Of a stretch of 64,000 nucleotides of DNA, positions 39,503-47,528 are shown piece after piece. The stretch is from NCBI RefSeq assembly GCF_002858745.1, contig NZ_PJRO01000005.1:378865-442864 (forward strand). The letters are read 5' to 3'. Within the stretch, counting starts at the first letter, position 1; each line of letters begins with the position of its first letter. The notes under the pieces are model-generated. The model saw only the letters and a program-made list of their open reading frames with translations, was not told the DNA's origin and searched no databases. The translations under genes and the position numbers were made by a program. The stretch comes from Mesorhizobium loti (GTDB taxonomy: Bacteria > Pseudomonadota > Alphaproteobacteria > Rhizobiales > Rhizobiaceae).

Positions 39503-39599
39503 GCCGTCCGGCGCGCGGGCGTCGAGGAAATGGATACCGTCGGTCAAGGAAGAAGCTGCTTTCAGGTCGATTCGATTTTCAGTCCGGGCATTTTTATCT

Positions 39600-39703
39600 A
39601 GAGCAATTCCAGGAAAAGTGTGTAGCGGCTTTCCGTCCGGAATTGCGCAAAAACAAAGAGTTAGAGCGTTTCCGCGTTTCCGTGAAAAACGGAAACGCTC
39701 TAG
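39600..39703. repeat. AGAGCGTTTCCG palindromic repeat, full composite copy
   Basis: AGAGCAATTCCAGGAAAAGTG, GCGGCTTTCCGTCCGGAATT, a CAAAAACAAAGAGTT linker and the palindrome AGAGCGTTTCCG...CGGAAACGCTCT. It fills the space between the phosphatase and lldD; the TAG stop codon of lldD (39700-39702) lies on the outer edge of the palindrome. Confidence 0.88.
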
Positions 39704-40836
39704 CGGTAAAGCATGTGCTTGCCGACATCCTTGATGTCGCGTTTGCCGCACAGCGCCAGCGTCAGGTCGAGCTCCTTGCGGATGATCTCCAGTGCCAGCG
39801 TGACGCCCTTTTTGCCGGCAGCGCCAAGCCCGTAGAGGAACGGACGGCCGATATAGGTGCCCTTGGCGCCGAGGCAGAGCGCCTTCAGCACATCCTGTCC
39901 GGAGCGGATGCCGCCATCCATATGGACCTCTATTCTGTCGCCGACGGTGTCGACGATTTCTTCCAGCACTGCGATGGAGGAGGGGGCGCCGTCAAGCTGG
40001 CGGCCACCATGGTTGGAGATGATGATGGCGTCGGCGCCTGTCTTGGCGGCCAGCACCGCGTCTTCCTTGTCGAGGATGCCTTTCAGGATCAGCTTGCCGC
40101 CCCAACGCTGCCGGATCCATTCCACGTCGTCCCAGGACAGGCTCGGATCGAACTGCTCGTTCGTCCACGACGACAGCGAGGCGAGGTCGCCGACACCTTT
40201 GACGTGGCCGACGATGTTGCGGAAGGTGCGGCGCCTGGTGCCGAGCATGCCAAAGCACCAGCCGGGACGGATCGCCATGTCAATCAGGTTCGGCAGGGTC
40301 AGTCGCGGCGGGGCCGACAGGCCGTTGCGCACATCCTTGTGGCGCTGCGCCAGGATCTGCAGGTCGAGCGTCAGCACCAGCGCCGAACATCTGGCCGCCT
40401 TGGCGCGGTCGATGAGGTTGAGCACGAAGTCCTTGTCGCGCATCACATAGAGCTGGAACCAGAACGGCTTCGTGGTCACCGAGGCGACGTCCTCGATCGA
40501 GCAGATGCTCATCGTCGACAGCGTGAATGGCACTCCGAACTCTTCCGCCGCCCGCGCCGCCAGCATCTCGCCGTCGGCATGCTGCATTCCGGTCGAGCCG
40601 GTCGGCGCCAGCGCCACCGGCATAGAAACGTTCTCTCCGATCATGGTCGAGGCCAGCGAGCGGTTGTCCATGTCGACCAGCACGCGCTGGCGCAGCTTGA
40701 TCTTGCCGAAGTCTTCTTCGTTGGCGCGGTAGGTGCTCTCCGTCCAGGCGCCGGAATCGGCATAGTCGAAGAACATCTTCGGCACCCGCCGTCGAGCCTG
40801 CTGCTTGAGATCGTCGATTGTGAGAAGCATGCTCAT
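39700..40836 (-). CDS. lldD: FMN-dependent alpha-hydroxy acid dehydrogenase (L-lactate dehydrogenase type)
   Basis: A 378-aa (beta/alpha)8 flavoenzyme oxidising L-lactate or a related 2-hydroxy acid. Catalytic His and FMN contacts are in IISNHGGRQLDGAPSS; other motifs: MPVALAPTGSTGMQHADGE, FWFQLYVMRD, LILKGILDKEDA, HMDGGIRSGQDVLKAL. A GntR/FadR-type regulator overlaps its start by 4 nt, as in lactate operons. Glycolate or mandelate as substrate cannot be excluded. Confidence 0.9.
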   Translation of the reverse strand: MSMLLTIDDLKQQARRRVPKMFFDYADSGAWTESTYRANEEDFGKIKLRQRVLVDMDNRSLASTMIGENVSMPVALAPTGSTGMQHADGEMLAARAAEEFGVPFTLSTMSICSIEDVASVTTKPFWFQLYVMRDKDFVLNLIDRAKAARCSALVLTLDLQILAQRHKDVRNGLSAPPRLTLPNLIDMAIRPGWCFGMLGTRRRTFRNIVGHVKGVGDLASLSSWTNEQFDPSLSWDDVEWIRQRWGGKLILKGILDKEDAVLAAKTGADAIIISNHGGRQLDGAPSSIAVLEEIVDTVGDRIEVHMDGGIRSGQDVLKALCLGAKGTYIGRPFLYGLGAAGKKGVTLALEIIRKELDLTLALCGKRDIKDVGKHMLYR

Positions 40837-41684
40837 TCCGTCTTCCCGGGTTCGCGCACCGCCGCGCCCGTCTCGTTGCGCTTGCGGCCGGGTTCCCCGT
40901 CTCGCTGTTTCAGATCGCCGCCGCGCTGTTTCAATCGAAGTCGCGACACCCGTTGCCAGTCGCCGCTGCGTTCGGCTTCCACCATGGAGCGTTCGACATA
41001 GGTGATGTGGTCCATCGCCGCCTTGCGTGCGGCAGCCGGATTGCCGGATTTGACGGCGGCATGGATGGCGCGGTGCTGCGCCAGCAGTTCATCGCGCGCG
41101 CCGGGCAGGGTGAAGACCAGCAGTCGGTTCTGGAACACGCCTTCCGACAGCAGGCGGTAGCAGGACCGCAGCGTGTGCAAAAGGATGATGTTGTGCGCGC
41201 ACTCGCCGACGGCGTTGTGAAACTCGACGTCGATGTCGGCCTCGTGCTGGAAATCGTCGGTGCGGTGCGCGTCTTCCATGCGCGCCATGATGCGATCGAG
41301 CAGGGCAAGGTCGTCCGGCGTGGCGCGCCGGGCCGCATATTCGGCCGCGATGCCTTCGATCTCCCGGCGGTATTCCAGATAGTCGGCGGCGGCCTTGCGG
41401 TGCGAGGAGATCAGCTCCATCACCGGCTTGGAGAACACCTGGCCGATGACGTCGGCGACATGGGTGCCGCCGCCATGCCGCGTCGTCAGCAGCCCGCGCG
41501 TCTCCAGCGCTTTCAGCGCATCGCGCAGGATCGGCCGCGACACCTCGAACTGGCGCGCGAGGTCGCGTTCGCCGGGCAGGCGGTCGGCTGGACGCAGCAC
41601 GCCTTCGAGGATCAAGGCCTCGATCTGCGCCACCACCTCATCGGCGGTGCGCGAATGATCGATGCGGGAAAAGATGTCGCCCAA
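40833..41684 (-). CDS. GntR/FadR-family transcriptional regulator (LldR-like)
   Basis: A 283-aa regulator: winged helix in residues 12-75 (PGERDLARQFEVSRPILRDA), then an all-helical FCD effector domain with metal/ligand residues in DVEFHNAVGECAHN and a later His in LAQHRAIHAA. The basic C-terminal tail (KQRGGDLKQRDGEPGRKRN) is not typical. It precedes and overlaps lldD, so control of 2-hydroxy acid oxidation is the likely job. Confidence 0.88.
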   Translation of the reverse strand: MGDIFSRIDHSRTADEVVAQIEALILEGVLRPADRLPGERDLARQFEVSRPILRDALKALETRGLLTTRHGGGTHVADVIGQVFSKPVMELISSHRKAAADYLEYRREIEGIAAEYAARRATPDDLALLDRIMARMEDAHRTDDFQHEADIDVEFHNAVGECAHNIILLHTLRSCYRLLSEGVFQNRLLVFTLPGARDELLAQHRAIHAAVKSGNPAAARKAAMDHITYVERSMVEAERSGDWQRVSRLRLKQRGGDLKQRDGEPGRKRNETGAAVREPGKTE

Positions 41685-41887
41685 GGGTGTGCCCGAGAAA
41701 AATGCTATATCGCCTAGAATAGCGGCAATGGCGCGAACTGGTCAATTAATCTATCCAATCTACCGCGTTTGCGCGAACGCATGGTGCAGGCAATGTTTGT
41801 CGTTCAGGCGGGACTTTTCATTGTCACGGCCCGGGATTGCTCCTAGAGCTTCTGAAAAGACAGGGCTCAGAACCTGGGGGAACTGCC

Positions 41888-43210
41888 GTGTCGGACGACC
41901 AGTCCAATCTTGAATTCCGGCCGCGTGCCATCGGCAGCGTCCTGGGTTTTCCCGCGCATGAAGGCCGGCCGGGCGCACTCGGCGAAGTGCATGCCCGCCC
42001 CCACCCGCTGGTCGAGACGCCGCGTGTCCTGATGCAGCTTTCCTTCATGACCGAAGGCGGTACCAGCGTCGACCACGCTGTGCTGTCCGAGCTTTCGCGG
42101 CGGCTGGGCATCGCTGCCCCCGGCAGCCAGGCCCGCCTACACGCCATGAAATGGGGCAAGGGTTCGCTGCGCTGGGAGCGCCATACCGAATTCTCGACCT
42201 ATCTGTGGGAAGGGCCGCTCGACGAGAGCGGGCGCGCGCATGAGGACACGCCGTTCGGCAATGGTTTTTCGCCGCCCGGCACCGTGATTTCCGGCATCCG
42301 GCTGGAGATCCGCAACTGGACGGCGGCCAACGAGAAGCTGCTCGACAGTTTCGATCCGACCAGCCTGTGTTTCTCGCTGGTCGAACGTGGCGCTGCGGCC
42401 ATCGTCACCGATTTCCGCCAGGACGGGGACGGGCTGACCCGCATCCTGCTGCTCAATCGCTCGCTGACCGCAGCCAGCACCGGCGCCCTGTCGCAGCGCC
42501 TGCTCGACATCGAGACCTACCGGACGCTGGCCATGCTCGGCCTGCCGCTGGCGCTGTCGCTGTCGGCACGCGTGCGCCGCATCGAAGACAAGCTCGCCGT
42601 CATCACACGCGAGATGAAGGTGGCGGAAACCCGCGACAGCCAGACCTTGCTGGCCGACCTCACCGAGCTCGCTGCCGAGCTGGAGGCGGACGCCGCTTCC
42701 AGTCTCTATCGCTTCGGCGCCAGCCGCGCCTATGACGGCATCGTCACCGAACGCTTGCAAGCGCTCGATGAAGAGGTGGTGCCGGGCTACGACACCTGGG
42801 ACGGCTTCCTCCAGCGCCGCGTCGCGCCGGCCATGCGCACCTGCCGCTCGGTCGAGGAGCGGCAGGCGAACCTGTCGCGCAAGCTGACACGCGCCACCAC
42901 GCTGCTGCGGACCTGGGTCGATGTCGAGGTCGAGAAGCAGAACCGCGATCTGCTTGCCTCGATGAACAATCGCGCCCGCCTGCAACTGCGCCTGCAGCAG
43001 ACGGTGGAAGGCCTATCGGTGGCAGCGGTGTCCTACTATGTCGTCGGGCTGATCGGCTATCTCGCCAAGGGCGCTTCCTTCTTTGGCCATGCCTTCGCAC
43101 CGGAAGTGGTCACGGCAGCATCCGTACCGGTCGCTGTCCTGCTCGTCTGGTGGGGCGTGCGCCGCGTGCAGCGCCTGCATGGCGAACCCGCAAGCCACGC
43201 GGGCGAATAA
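41888..43210 (+). CDS. DUF3422 family membrane-associated protein
   Basis: A 440-aa protein. Soluble N-terminal part with HARPHPLVETPRVLMQLSFM and WERHTEFSTYLWEG typical of DUF3422, a coiled-coil-rich middle (about 230-390) and two C-terminal hydrophobic segments (VAAVSYYVVGLIGYLAKG; VTAASVPVAVLLVWWGVRR). GTG 41888 follows GGGGGAA; the frame is open to 41837. Function unknown. Confidence 0.85.
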   Translation: MSDDQSNLEFRPRAIGSVLGFPAHEGRPGALGEVHARPHPLVETPRVLMQLSFMTEGGTSVDHAVLSELSRRLGIAAPGSQARLHAMKWGKGSLRWERHTEFSTYLWEGPLDESGRAHEDTPFGNGFSPPGTVISGIRLEIRNWTAANEKLLDSFDPTSLCFSLVERGAAAIVTDFRQDGDGLTRILLLNRSLTAASTGALSQRLLDIETYRTLAMLGLPLALSLSARVRRIEDKLAVITREMKVAETRDSQTLLADLTELAAELEADAASSLYRFGASRAYDGIVTERLQALDEEVVPGYDTWDGFLQRRVAPAMRTCRSVEERQANLSRKLTRATTLLRTWVDVEVEKQNRDLLASMNNRARLQLRLQQTVEGLSVAAVSYYVVGLIGYLAKGASFFGHAFAPEVVTAASVPVAVLLVWWGVRRVQRLHGEPASHAGE

Positions 43211-43233
43211 CCGCCGCCTCCGATCCCGTTTGC

Positions 43234-43252
43234 CAGCGTCAGATTGACGCTG
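43234..43252 (+). terminator. Hairpin after the DUF3422 gene
   Basis: CAGCGTCA / TGACGCTG around GAT, 24 nt after the stop codon; an outer CCGCCTCC/GGAGGTGG helix may enclose it. No T run follows, so termination is only likely. Confidence 0.4.
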
Positions 43253-43312
43253 CGGGCCCCTCTCCGCGGAGGTGGTTGTTTCCCTGTTCTTGGTTCGATT
43301 TGGCGGCCACGC

Positions 43313-43345
43313 CGGTGATTGGTAAAAAGCTTTTACCAATCACCG
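43313..43345. repeat. 33-bp perfect palindrome between convergent genes
   Basis: Arms CGGTGATTGGTAAAA / TTTTACCAATCACCG around AGC, without a mismatch over 15 bp. It lies between the DUF3422 gene and the end of the convergent ABC operon. It could be a bidirectional terminator stem or a protein site; its core ATTGGTAAA-N5-TTTACCAAT has the same layout as the site before glcD. Confidence 0.85.
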
Positions 43346-43451
43346 CGAAAAACTGGTTTGTATTGGCCGTTCTGCGTCGGATGGGTGCGCTTCGTGGGCA
43401 TTCGGCCCCCCGTGCGGAAAGGCCGGAATCCCGCTGTTCGCGAAGCGGCCT

Positions 43452-44426
43452 CTATTTGGTGTAGAAGCCGGTCTCGACCTTGCTGCGCACATCGACACGA
43501 GTTGCGGTGATCTTCGCTTCAGAGAGGAAGTCGGCGATGGCGTCGTAGCTGGCGAGGTCGCCGTCGGTGAAGTCGCGCACATTGCACCGGACTTCCTTCA
43601 GGAAGTCGATCGTCTGTGCTGTCGGGATCTTGACCTGAGCCTGGACAGCTTCGGCCGCCAACTCGGGATTGGCGGTGGTGATCGCGCAGGCATCGGCCAG
43701 CGCACTCATGACCTTGTGCGCCGTCGGCCCGTTGTCCTTCAGCCAGTCGCCCATGGCCGACACCCAGAAGCCGTAGGTGTAGCCGACATCCTTGCTGCGG
43801 GCGAGGACGCGTCCTCCCTGTTGCTGCACCACCATCGTCGGGAACGGCTCGAACAGCCAGAAGGCGTCGATGTCACCGCGTGCCAGCAGTGCCGGCAGTT
43901 CGGGTGGGCCGGATTTCACCATTTCCACCGAGGCGGGGTCGAGCCCGTAGGTCTTCAGGGTGACGCTGCTCAGATATTCGAACACGCCGCCGGGCACCAC
44001 GCCGAGTTTCTTGATCTTCTCGGGCTTGTCGGTTGCGGCGTTCGCGACCAGCTTGAGATTGTCGCCGGATTCACCCACCAGGCCGAGCGCGCGGATGTCT
44101 GCATGCGCCATGCGCACGATGTGGGAGGTTTCGGTCGATGCGGTCATCACCGCCTGGCCCGCCATCATGCCGTCAATCATCGCGCCGCCAGGGCCGAAGG
44201 TGACGAGTTGCACGTCGAGCCCGTGCTTCTCGAACAGCTTTTCCTGCTTGGCCACGAAGAACGCCACGAATGTCGGATCGATACCGACTGCGATCGGCAG
44301 CGATTCGGAGTTCGCCGTATTGCCGAAGCTCGGCAAAAGACCAAAGACCACGGCGGCGAGCGACAACGCTAGCTGTCGCAAGGAGGAGTGCCGCTGGGTC
44401 GGTTTGTCAGAAAAATGATCGGGCAT
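43452..44426 (-). CDS. ABC transporter substrate-binding protein (NitT/TauT, NMT1/SsuA type)
   Basis: A 324-aa periplasmic protein. Signal peptide LRQLALSLAAVVFGLLPSFG at residues 16-35, then IAVGIDPTFVAFFVAKQEKL, FGPGGAMIDGMMAGQAVMTA and RGDIDAFWLFEPFPTMVVQQ, typical of nitrate, sulfonate, taurine or pyrimidine-precursor binders. The ligand is not predictable. Last gene of a four-gene operon. Confidence 0.88.
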   Translation of the reverse strand: MPDHFSDKPTQRHSSLRQLALSLAAVVFGLLPSFGNTANSESLPIAVGIDPTFVAFFVAKQEKLFEKHGLDVQLVTFGPGGAMIDGMMAGQAVMTASTETSHIVRMAHADIRALGLVGESGDNLKLVANAATDKPEKIKKLGVVPGGVFEYLSSVTLKTYGLDPASVEMVKSGPPELPALLARGDIDAFWLFEPFPTMVVQQQGGRVLARSKDVGYTYGFWVSAMGDWLKDNGPTAHKVMSALADACAITTANPELAAEAVQAQVKIPTAQTIDFLKEVRCNVRDFTDGDLASYDAIADFLSEAKITATRVDVRSKVETGFYTK

Positions 44427-44464
44427 GTCCAGTCTTCCTTCTCCGTTGTTGTGTGCGGCGACGG

Positions 44465-45259
44465 TCAGGTCTTGACGTCGTAGCGCTTGAGGAACCGCGT
44501 CGCGCACAAGCGCAGCAGGCGGTCGCACAGATAGCCGAGCAGCCCGAGCAGTATGATGCCGACAAAAACCCATTCGGTGCGGCCGTAGTTGCGCGCGGTC
44601 CAGATCAGCGCCCCGACGCCTTCCTGCGCCGCGACGATCTCGGCCGAAACCACCGTCAGGAAAGAATTGCCCATCGCCAGGCGAGCGCCCGTCACCATCG
44701 CCGGCACGGTCGAGGGGATGACCACCGTCAGCAATATACGCAGCCGTCCGGCGCCAAGCGTCGCGGCGGCCCTGATGCGCGCGGGATTCACCGCCTGCAC
44801 GCCGGCGATCATGGAGACGATCACCACGAAGATCGTCGCGTAGAAGATCAGGCCGACCTTCGAGGCCTCACCTGGGCCAAGCCAGATGATGGCCAGCGTC
44901 ACGAAAGCGATCGGCGGGATGAAGCGGAAGAAGTCGATATAGGGATCCAGCAGCCGCCGCACCACGACGGAACTGCCCATGAAGATGCCGAGCGGTATGC
45001 CGAGCAGAACCCCGAGCCCCCAGCCGATGGCGATGCGGCGCAGCGATGCGGCGACCGCCGCGACAATCGTGCCGTCGGACCAGAGTTCGACGGCGGCCCT
45101 GGCTGTGGCCAGGGGGGACGGCAGGAACAGCGGCAGCACCTGGCGGCTGAGTGCCTCCCACAGCGCCAGCCCGGCCAAAACCGAGAGGATCGGGCTGAAG
45201 GTCTTGAGGAACGTGCGGCTGTTCGATCCGCCCGATGTGTCGCGACGCTTGCCGGTCAT
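44465..45259 (-). CDS. ABC transporter permease (NitT/TauT, SsuC type)
   Basis: Inner-membrane permease of 264 aa with about six segments. The docking loop reads ARIRAAATLGAGRLRILLTV-type (PARIRAAATLGAGRLRILL), and PPIAFVTLAIIWLGPGEASK is characteristic of the SsuC/TauC group. It overlaps the ATPase gene by 4 nt and precedes the binding-protein gene. Confidence 0.91.
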   Translation of the reverse strand: MTGKRRDTSGGSNSRTFLKTFSPILSVLAGLALWEALSRQVLPLFLPSPLATARAAVELWSDGTIVAAVAASLRRIAIGWGLGVLLGIPLGIFMGSSVVVRRLLDPYIDFFRFIPPIAFVTLAIIWLGPGEASKVGLIFYATIFVVIVSMIAGVQAVNPARIRAAATLGAGRLRILLTVVIPSTVPAMVTGARLAMGNSFLTVVSAEIVAAQEGVGALIWTARNYGRTEWVFVGIILLGLLGYLCDRLLRLCATRFLKRYDVKT

Positions 45260-46047
45260 AGGCCTGGCTCCTTCAAGCCTTGCTGTCTGAGCACCTTGCT
45301 GACTTCTTCGCCGATCTCGTTGCGTAAAGTGGATTGCAAGGTCAGGGCCTGCGGATCGCTCATCGTCCTGGGGTGGGACAGGTCAACATCGTGCACCGCC
45401 TTGATCTTGGCGCTTGGTCCCGTGGTCATGGTCACGACGCGATCGGCAAGAAGGATGGATTCGCCGATATCGTGGGTCACGAACACGATCGTCGGTTTGG
45501 TGGCTCGCCAGATGCGGTCGAGCTCGACCTGCATGACCTCGCGGGTCTGGGCATCGAGCGCTCCGAACGGTTCGTCCATCAGCACGACGGAAGGTTCGTT
45601 GACCAGAACGCGCGCCATCTGCAGGCGCTGCCGCATTCCGCCCGACAGTTCCGACGGAAACTTGTCGATGGCATTGCCCAGGCCCACCAGTTCGAGATAG
45701 CGCCGCGCCAGTTCCGCACGCTCGCGTTTGGCCACCCCCTTGATCGTCGGGCCATATTCGACATTCTCGCTGGCCGTCAGCCATGGGAACAGCACGTCGG
45801 AATTCTGGAAGACGACACCCCGATCCACGCCAGGGCCGCGAACGGCCGTGCCGCCGACACGGATGGCGCCATCGACAGGCAGGAAGCCGGCAATGGCGTT
45901 GAGGACCGTCGACTTGCCACAGCCGCTGGGGCCGAGCAGGCAGACGAACTCGCCTGCCTTGATCGAAAGATTCACCTGCGAGACGATCGGTTGTCCGCCC
46001 AGGGTGATGGATATGTTTTCCAGGTCGATCGCAGCGCCCGCAACCAT
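45256..46047 (-). CDS. ABC transporter ATP-binding protein (NitT/TauT, SsuB type)
   Basis: A 263-aa ATPase: Walker A GPSGCGKST, Q loop VVFQNSDVLFPWLTASENV, signature LSGGMRQRLQMAR, Walker B VVLMDEPFGALD and switch VTHDIGES. The pattern FPWLTA..NV is usual for TauB/SsuB. It partners the overlapping permease. Confidence 0.94.
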   Translation of the reverse strand: MVAGAAIDLENISITLGGQPIVSQVNLSIKAGEFVCLLGPSGCGKSTVLNAIAGFLPVDGAIRVGGTAVRGPGVDRGVVFQNSDVLFPWLTASENVEYGPTIKGVAKRERAELARRYLELVGLGNAIDKFPSELSGGMRQRLQMARVLVNEPSVVLMDEPFGALDAQTREVMQVELDRIWRATKPTIVFVTHDIGESILLADRVVTMTTGPSAKIKAVHDVDLSHPRTMSDPQALTLQSTLRNEIGEEVSKVLRQQGLKEPGL

Positions 46048-46079
46048 CTTCGTCTCCGCGGTATCGATAGATCCCGATT

Positions 46080-46508
46080 CTAGTTACGTTCGAGCAGGCC
46101 CTTGATCAGGAACATCTCGGCTTCGTGGACGCAGGAGACCTGCGTCCATTCCGCATCTGTCTGCGTCGCCAGCCGCCAAGTCAGCAGGGTGACCACACAC
46201 TTATCGGGACCCATCTTGAGCAGGTCGCCCGGAATGACGCGCGACATGTTGCGAAACTGCATGGTCTCCTTGGCGCCGCCTACCTGGTAGTCGACCTGCA
46301 GCCTGGTGCGGTCGACATCCAGGCGCACATAAGTGTCCTTGCCGGTGAAGACCGATTGGCCAAGGAAAAGGCCGGGTTCGATCTCGCGCCGGTTGAAACT
46401 GCCCCATGTCCACTGCCCCTGTTTGAGACCCTCCGACATGATTTCGAACGCCGTTTCTGCCGGCCGGTCGATCGCGATGCTGCTCGAATGACAATGGGGA
46501 TCCTGCAT
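46080..46508 (-). CDS. SRPBCC (START-like fold) family protein
   Basis: A 142-aa soluble protein. SSIAIDRPAETAFEIMSEGL at the N-terminus and the alternating beta pattern ending in a long C-terminal helix (CVHEAEMFLIKGLLERN) suggest the ligand-binding SRPBCC fold. It is the first gene of the ABC operon and lies downstream of the operator facing the GntR gene, so it may handle the transported compound. Moderate certainty. Confidence 0.6.
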   Translation of the reverse strand: MQDPHCHSSSIAIDRPAETAFEIMSEGLKQGQWTWGSFNRREIEPGLFLGQSVFTGKDTYVRLDVDRTRLQVDYQVGGAKETMQFRNMSRVIPGDLLKMGPDKCVVTLLTWRLATQTDAEWTQVSCVHEAEMFLIKGLLERN

Positions 46509-46545
46509 GAACCTTCACCTGCGGTTTGACTGTCGGGGGGCAACC

Positions 46546-46582
46546 TTTATTATAACAAAGTGCACAGTTTGTTATGACAAAG
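46546..46582. promoter_or_regulatory. Candidate GntR operator (two 15-bp direct repeats)
   Basis: TTTATTATAACAAAG (46546-46560) and TTTGTTATGACAAAG (46568-46582) agree at 13 of 15 positions, spaced 22 bp start to start, about two helical turns. Together they also give the inverted pair ATAACAAA/TTTGTTAT. They lie between the divergent SRPBCC-ABC operon and the GntR gene. Confidence 0.65.
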
Positions 46583-46651
46583 ATTGGAGCGCGTCAACCT
46601 CCAGCCGAAGCACCGATGGCGCGGCTGTCCTCGTTTTGATATGGCACCGCG

Positions 46652-47425
46652 ATGAAACGAACGCCCCGCAAGCCGATTTCCAGCGCCGAGCCTTCGCCGG
46701 GGACGGCAGCGGCTTCGCCTGAAAGCGCGGGGCCGCTCTATATGCAACTGGCGGAGAACCTGCGCCGGAGGATCGCCGCCAAGGAGCTCGTGCCGGGAGA
46801 ACGACTGCCAACCGAGGCGGAACTTGGCGCCCAGTTCGGGTTGAGTCGCATCACGGTCCGCCAAGCCATGGCAATGCTGACGCGCAAGGGATTGATCGAA
46901 CGGTTCCCCAGCCGGGGCTCCTTCGTCACCGATCGCGGCGGTTCCGGATCCTGGGAATTGCGCTCAATCAGCGACCTTGTGCAGATCGGCAAGGAAACCA
47001 AGACCGAAGTGATCAGCTGGCGGATCGTCACCCCTCCGGCGGGGATGATCGATTTCTTCGGCTCCGGCGATCCGGTCTATCGCCTGCGCGCTGTTCGCAC
47101 GCAGGGAGCGGTGCCGCTCTATTATGTGGAGAACCACCTGCGGCGCGCCGTTGGCGAACGCATCCACATGGACGATCTGCGCATCCACACCATGGTGGAG
47201 TTGCTGCACAACAGGCTGTCCGTGCCGATCGGGCACGCCAACGAGGAGATTGCCGTTGGCCACGCCAACGCCGCGATGGCCAAGCATCTGTGGATCGATC
47301 CGGGGCAGCCGGTCATTGTCCAGCGCATTGATCTGTTCGACACGGACGGCACTCCCATCCAGAGCGGAAGTGGTTGGTGGCGTAGCGAACGCTTCAAGCG
47401 CAAATTCGTGCTGAACCACGCCTGA
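46652..47425 (+). CDS. GntR family regulator, HutC subfamily
   Basis: A 257-aa regulator with an N-terminal winged helix (residues 28-95: PLYMQLAENLRRRIAAKELV, PTEAELGAQFGLSRITVRQA) and a C-terminal UTRA ligand domain (VYRLRAVRTQGAVPLYYVEN). It is divergent from the SRPBCC-ABC operon across an operator-like repeat, so it most likely controls uptake of that system's ligand. It is upstream of glcD on the same strand but a separate palindrome lies between. Confidence 0.9.
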   Translation: MKRTPRKPISSAEPSPGTAAASPESAGPLYMQLAENLRRRIAAKELVPGERLPTEAELGAQFGLSRITVRQAMAMLTRKGLIERFPSRGSFVTDRGGSGSWELRSISDLVQIGKETKTEVISWRIVTPPAGMIDFFGSGDPVYRLRAVRTQGAVPLYYVENHLRRAVGERIHMDDLRIHTMVELLHNRLSVPIGHANEEIAVGHANAAMAKHLWIDPGQPVIVQRIDLFDTDGTPIQSGSGWWRSERFKRKFVLNHA

Positions 47426-47485
47426 TCGCGCTGGATCGCCGCAAGTCGCGCCGCTTTCTCGTCTTAAAAATACATGTCGGTCTTG

Positions 47486-47508
47486 ACTGGTAAATCATTT
47501 TTACCAGT
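47486..47508. promoter_or_regulatory. Palindromic operator candidate upstream of glcD
   Basis: Perfect 9-bp arms ACTGGTAAA / TTTACCAGT around TCATT, 21 nt before the glcD start. TGGT-N-ACCA sites are typical for FadR-subfamily GntR regulators such as GlcC or LldR. The site matches the core of the palindrome at 43313 in arm and spacer length. Confidence 0.6.
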
Positions 47509-47528
47509 AATGCCCTTAGGAGGCACCG

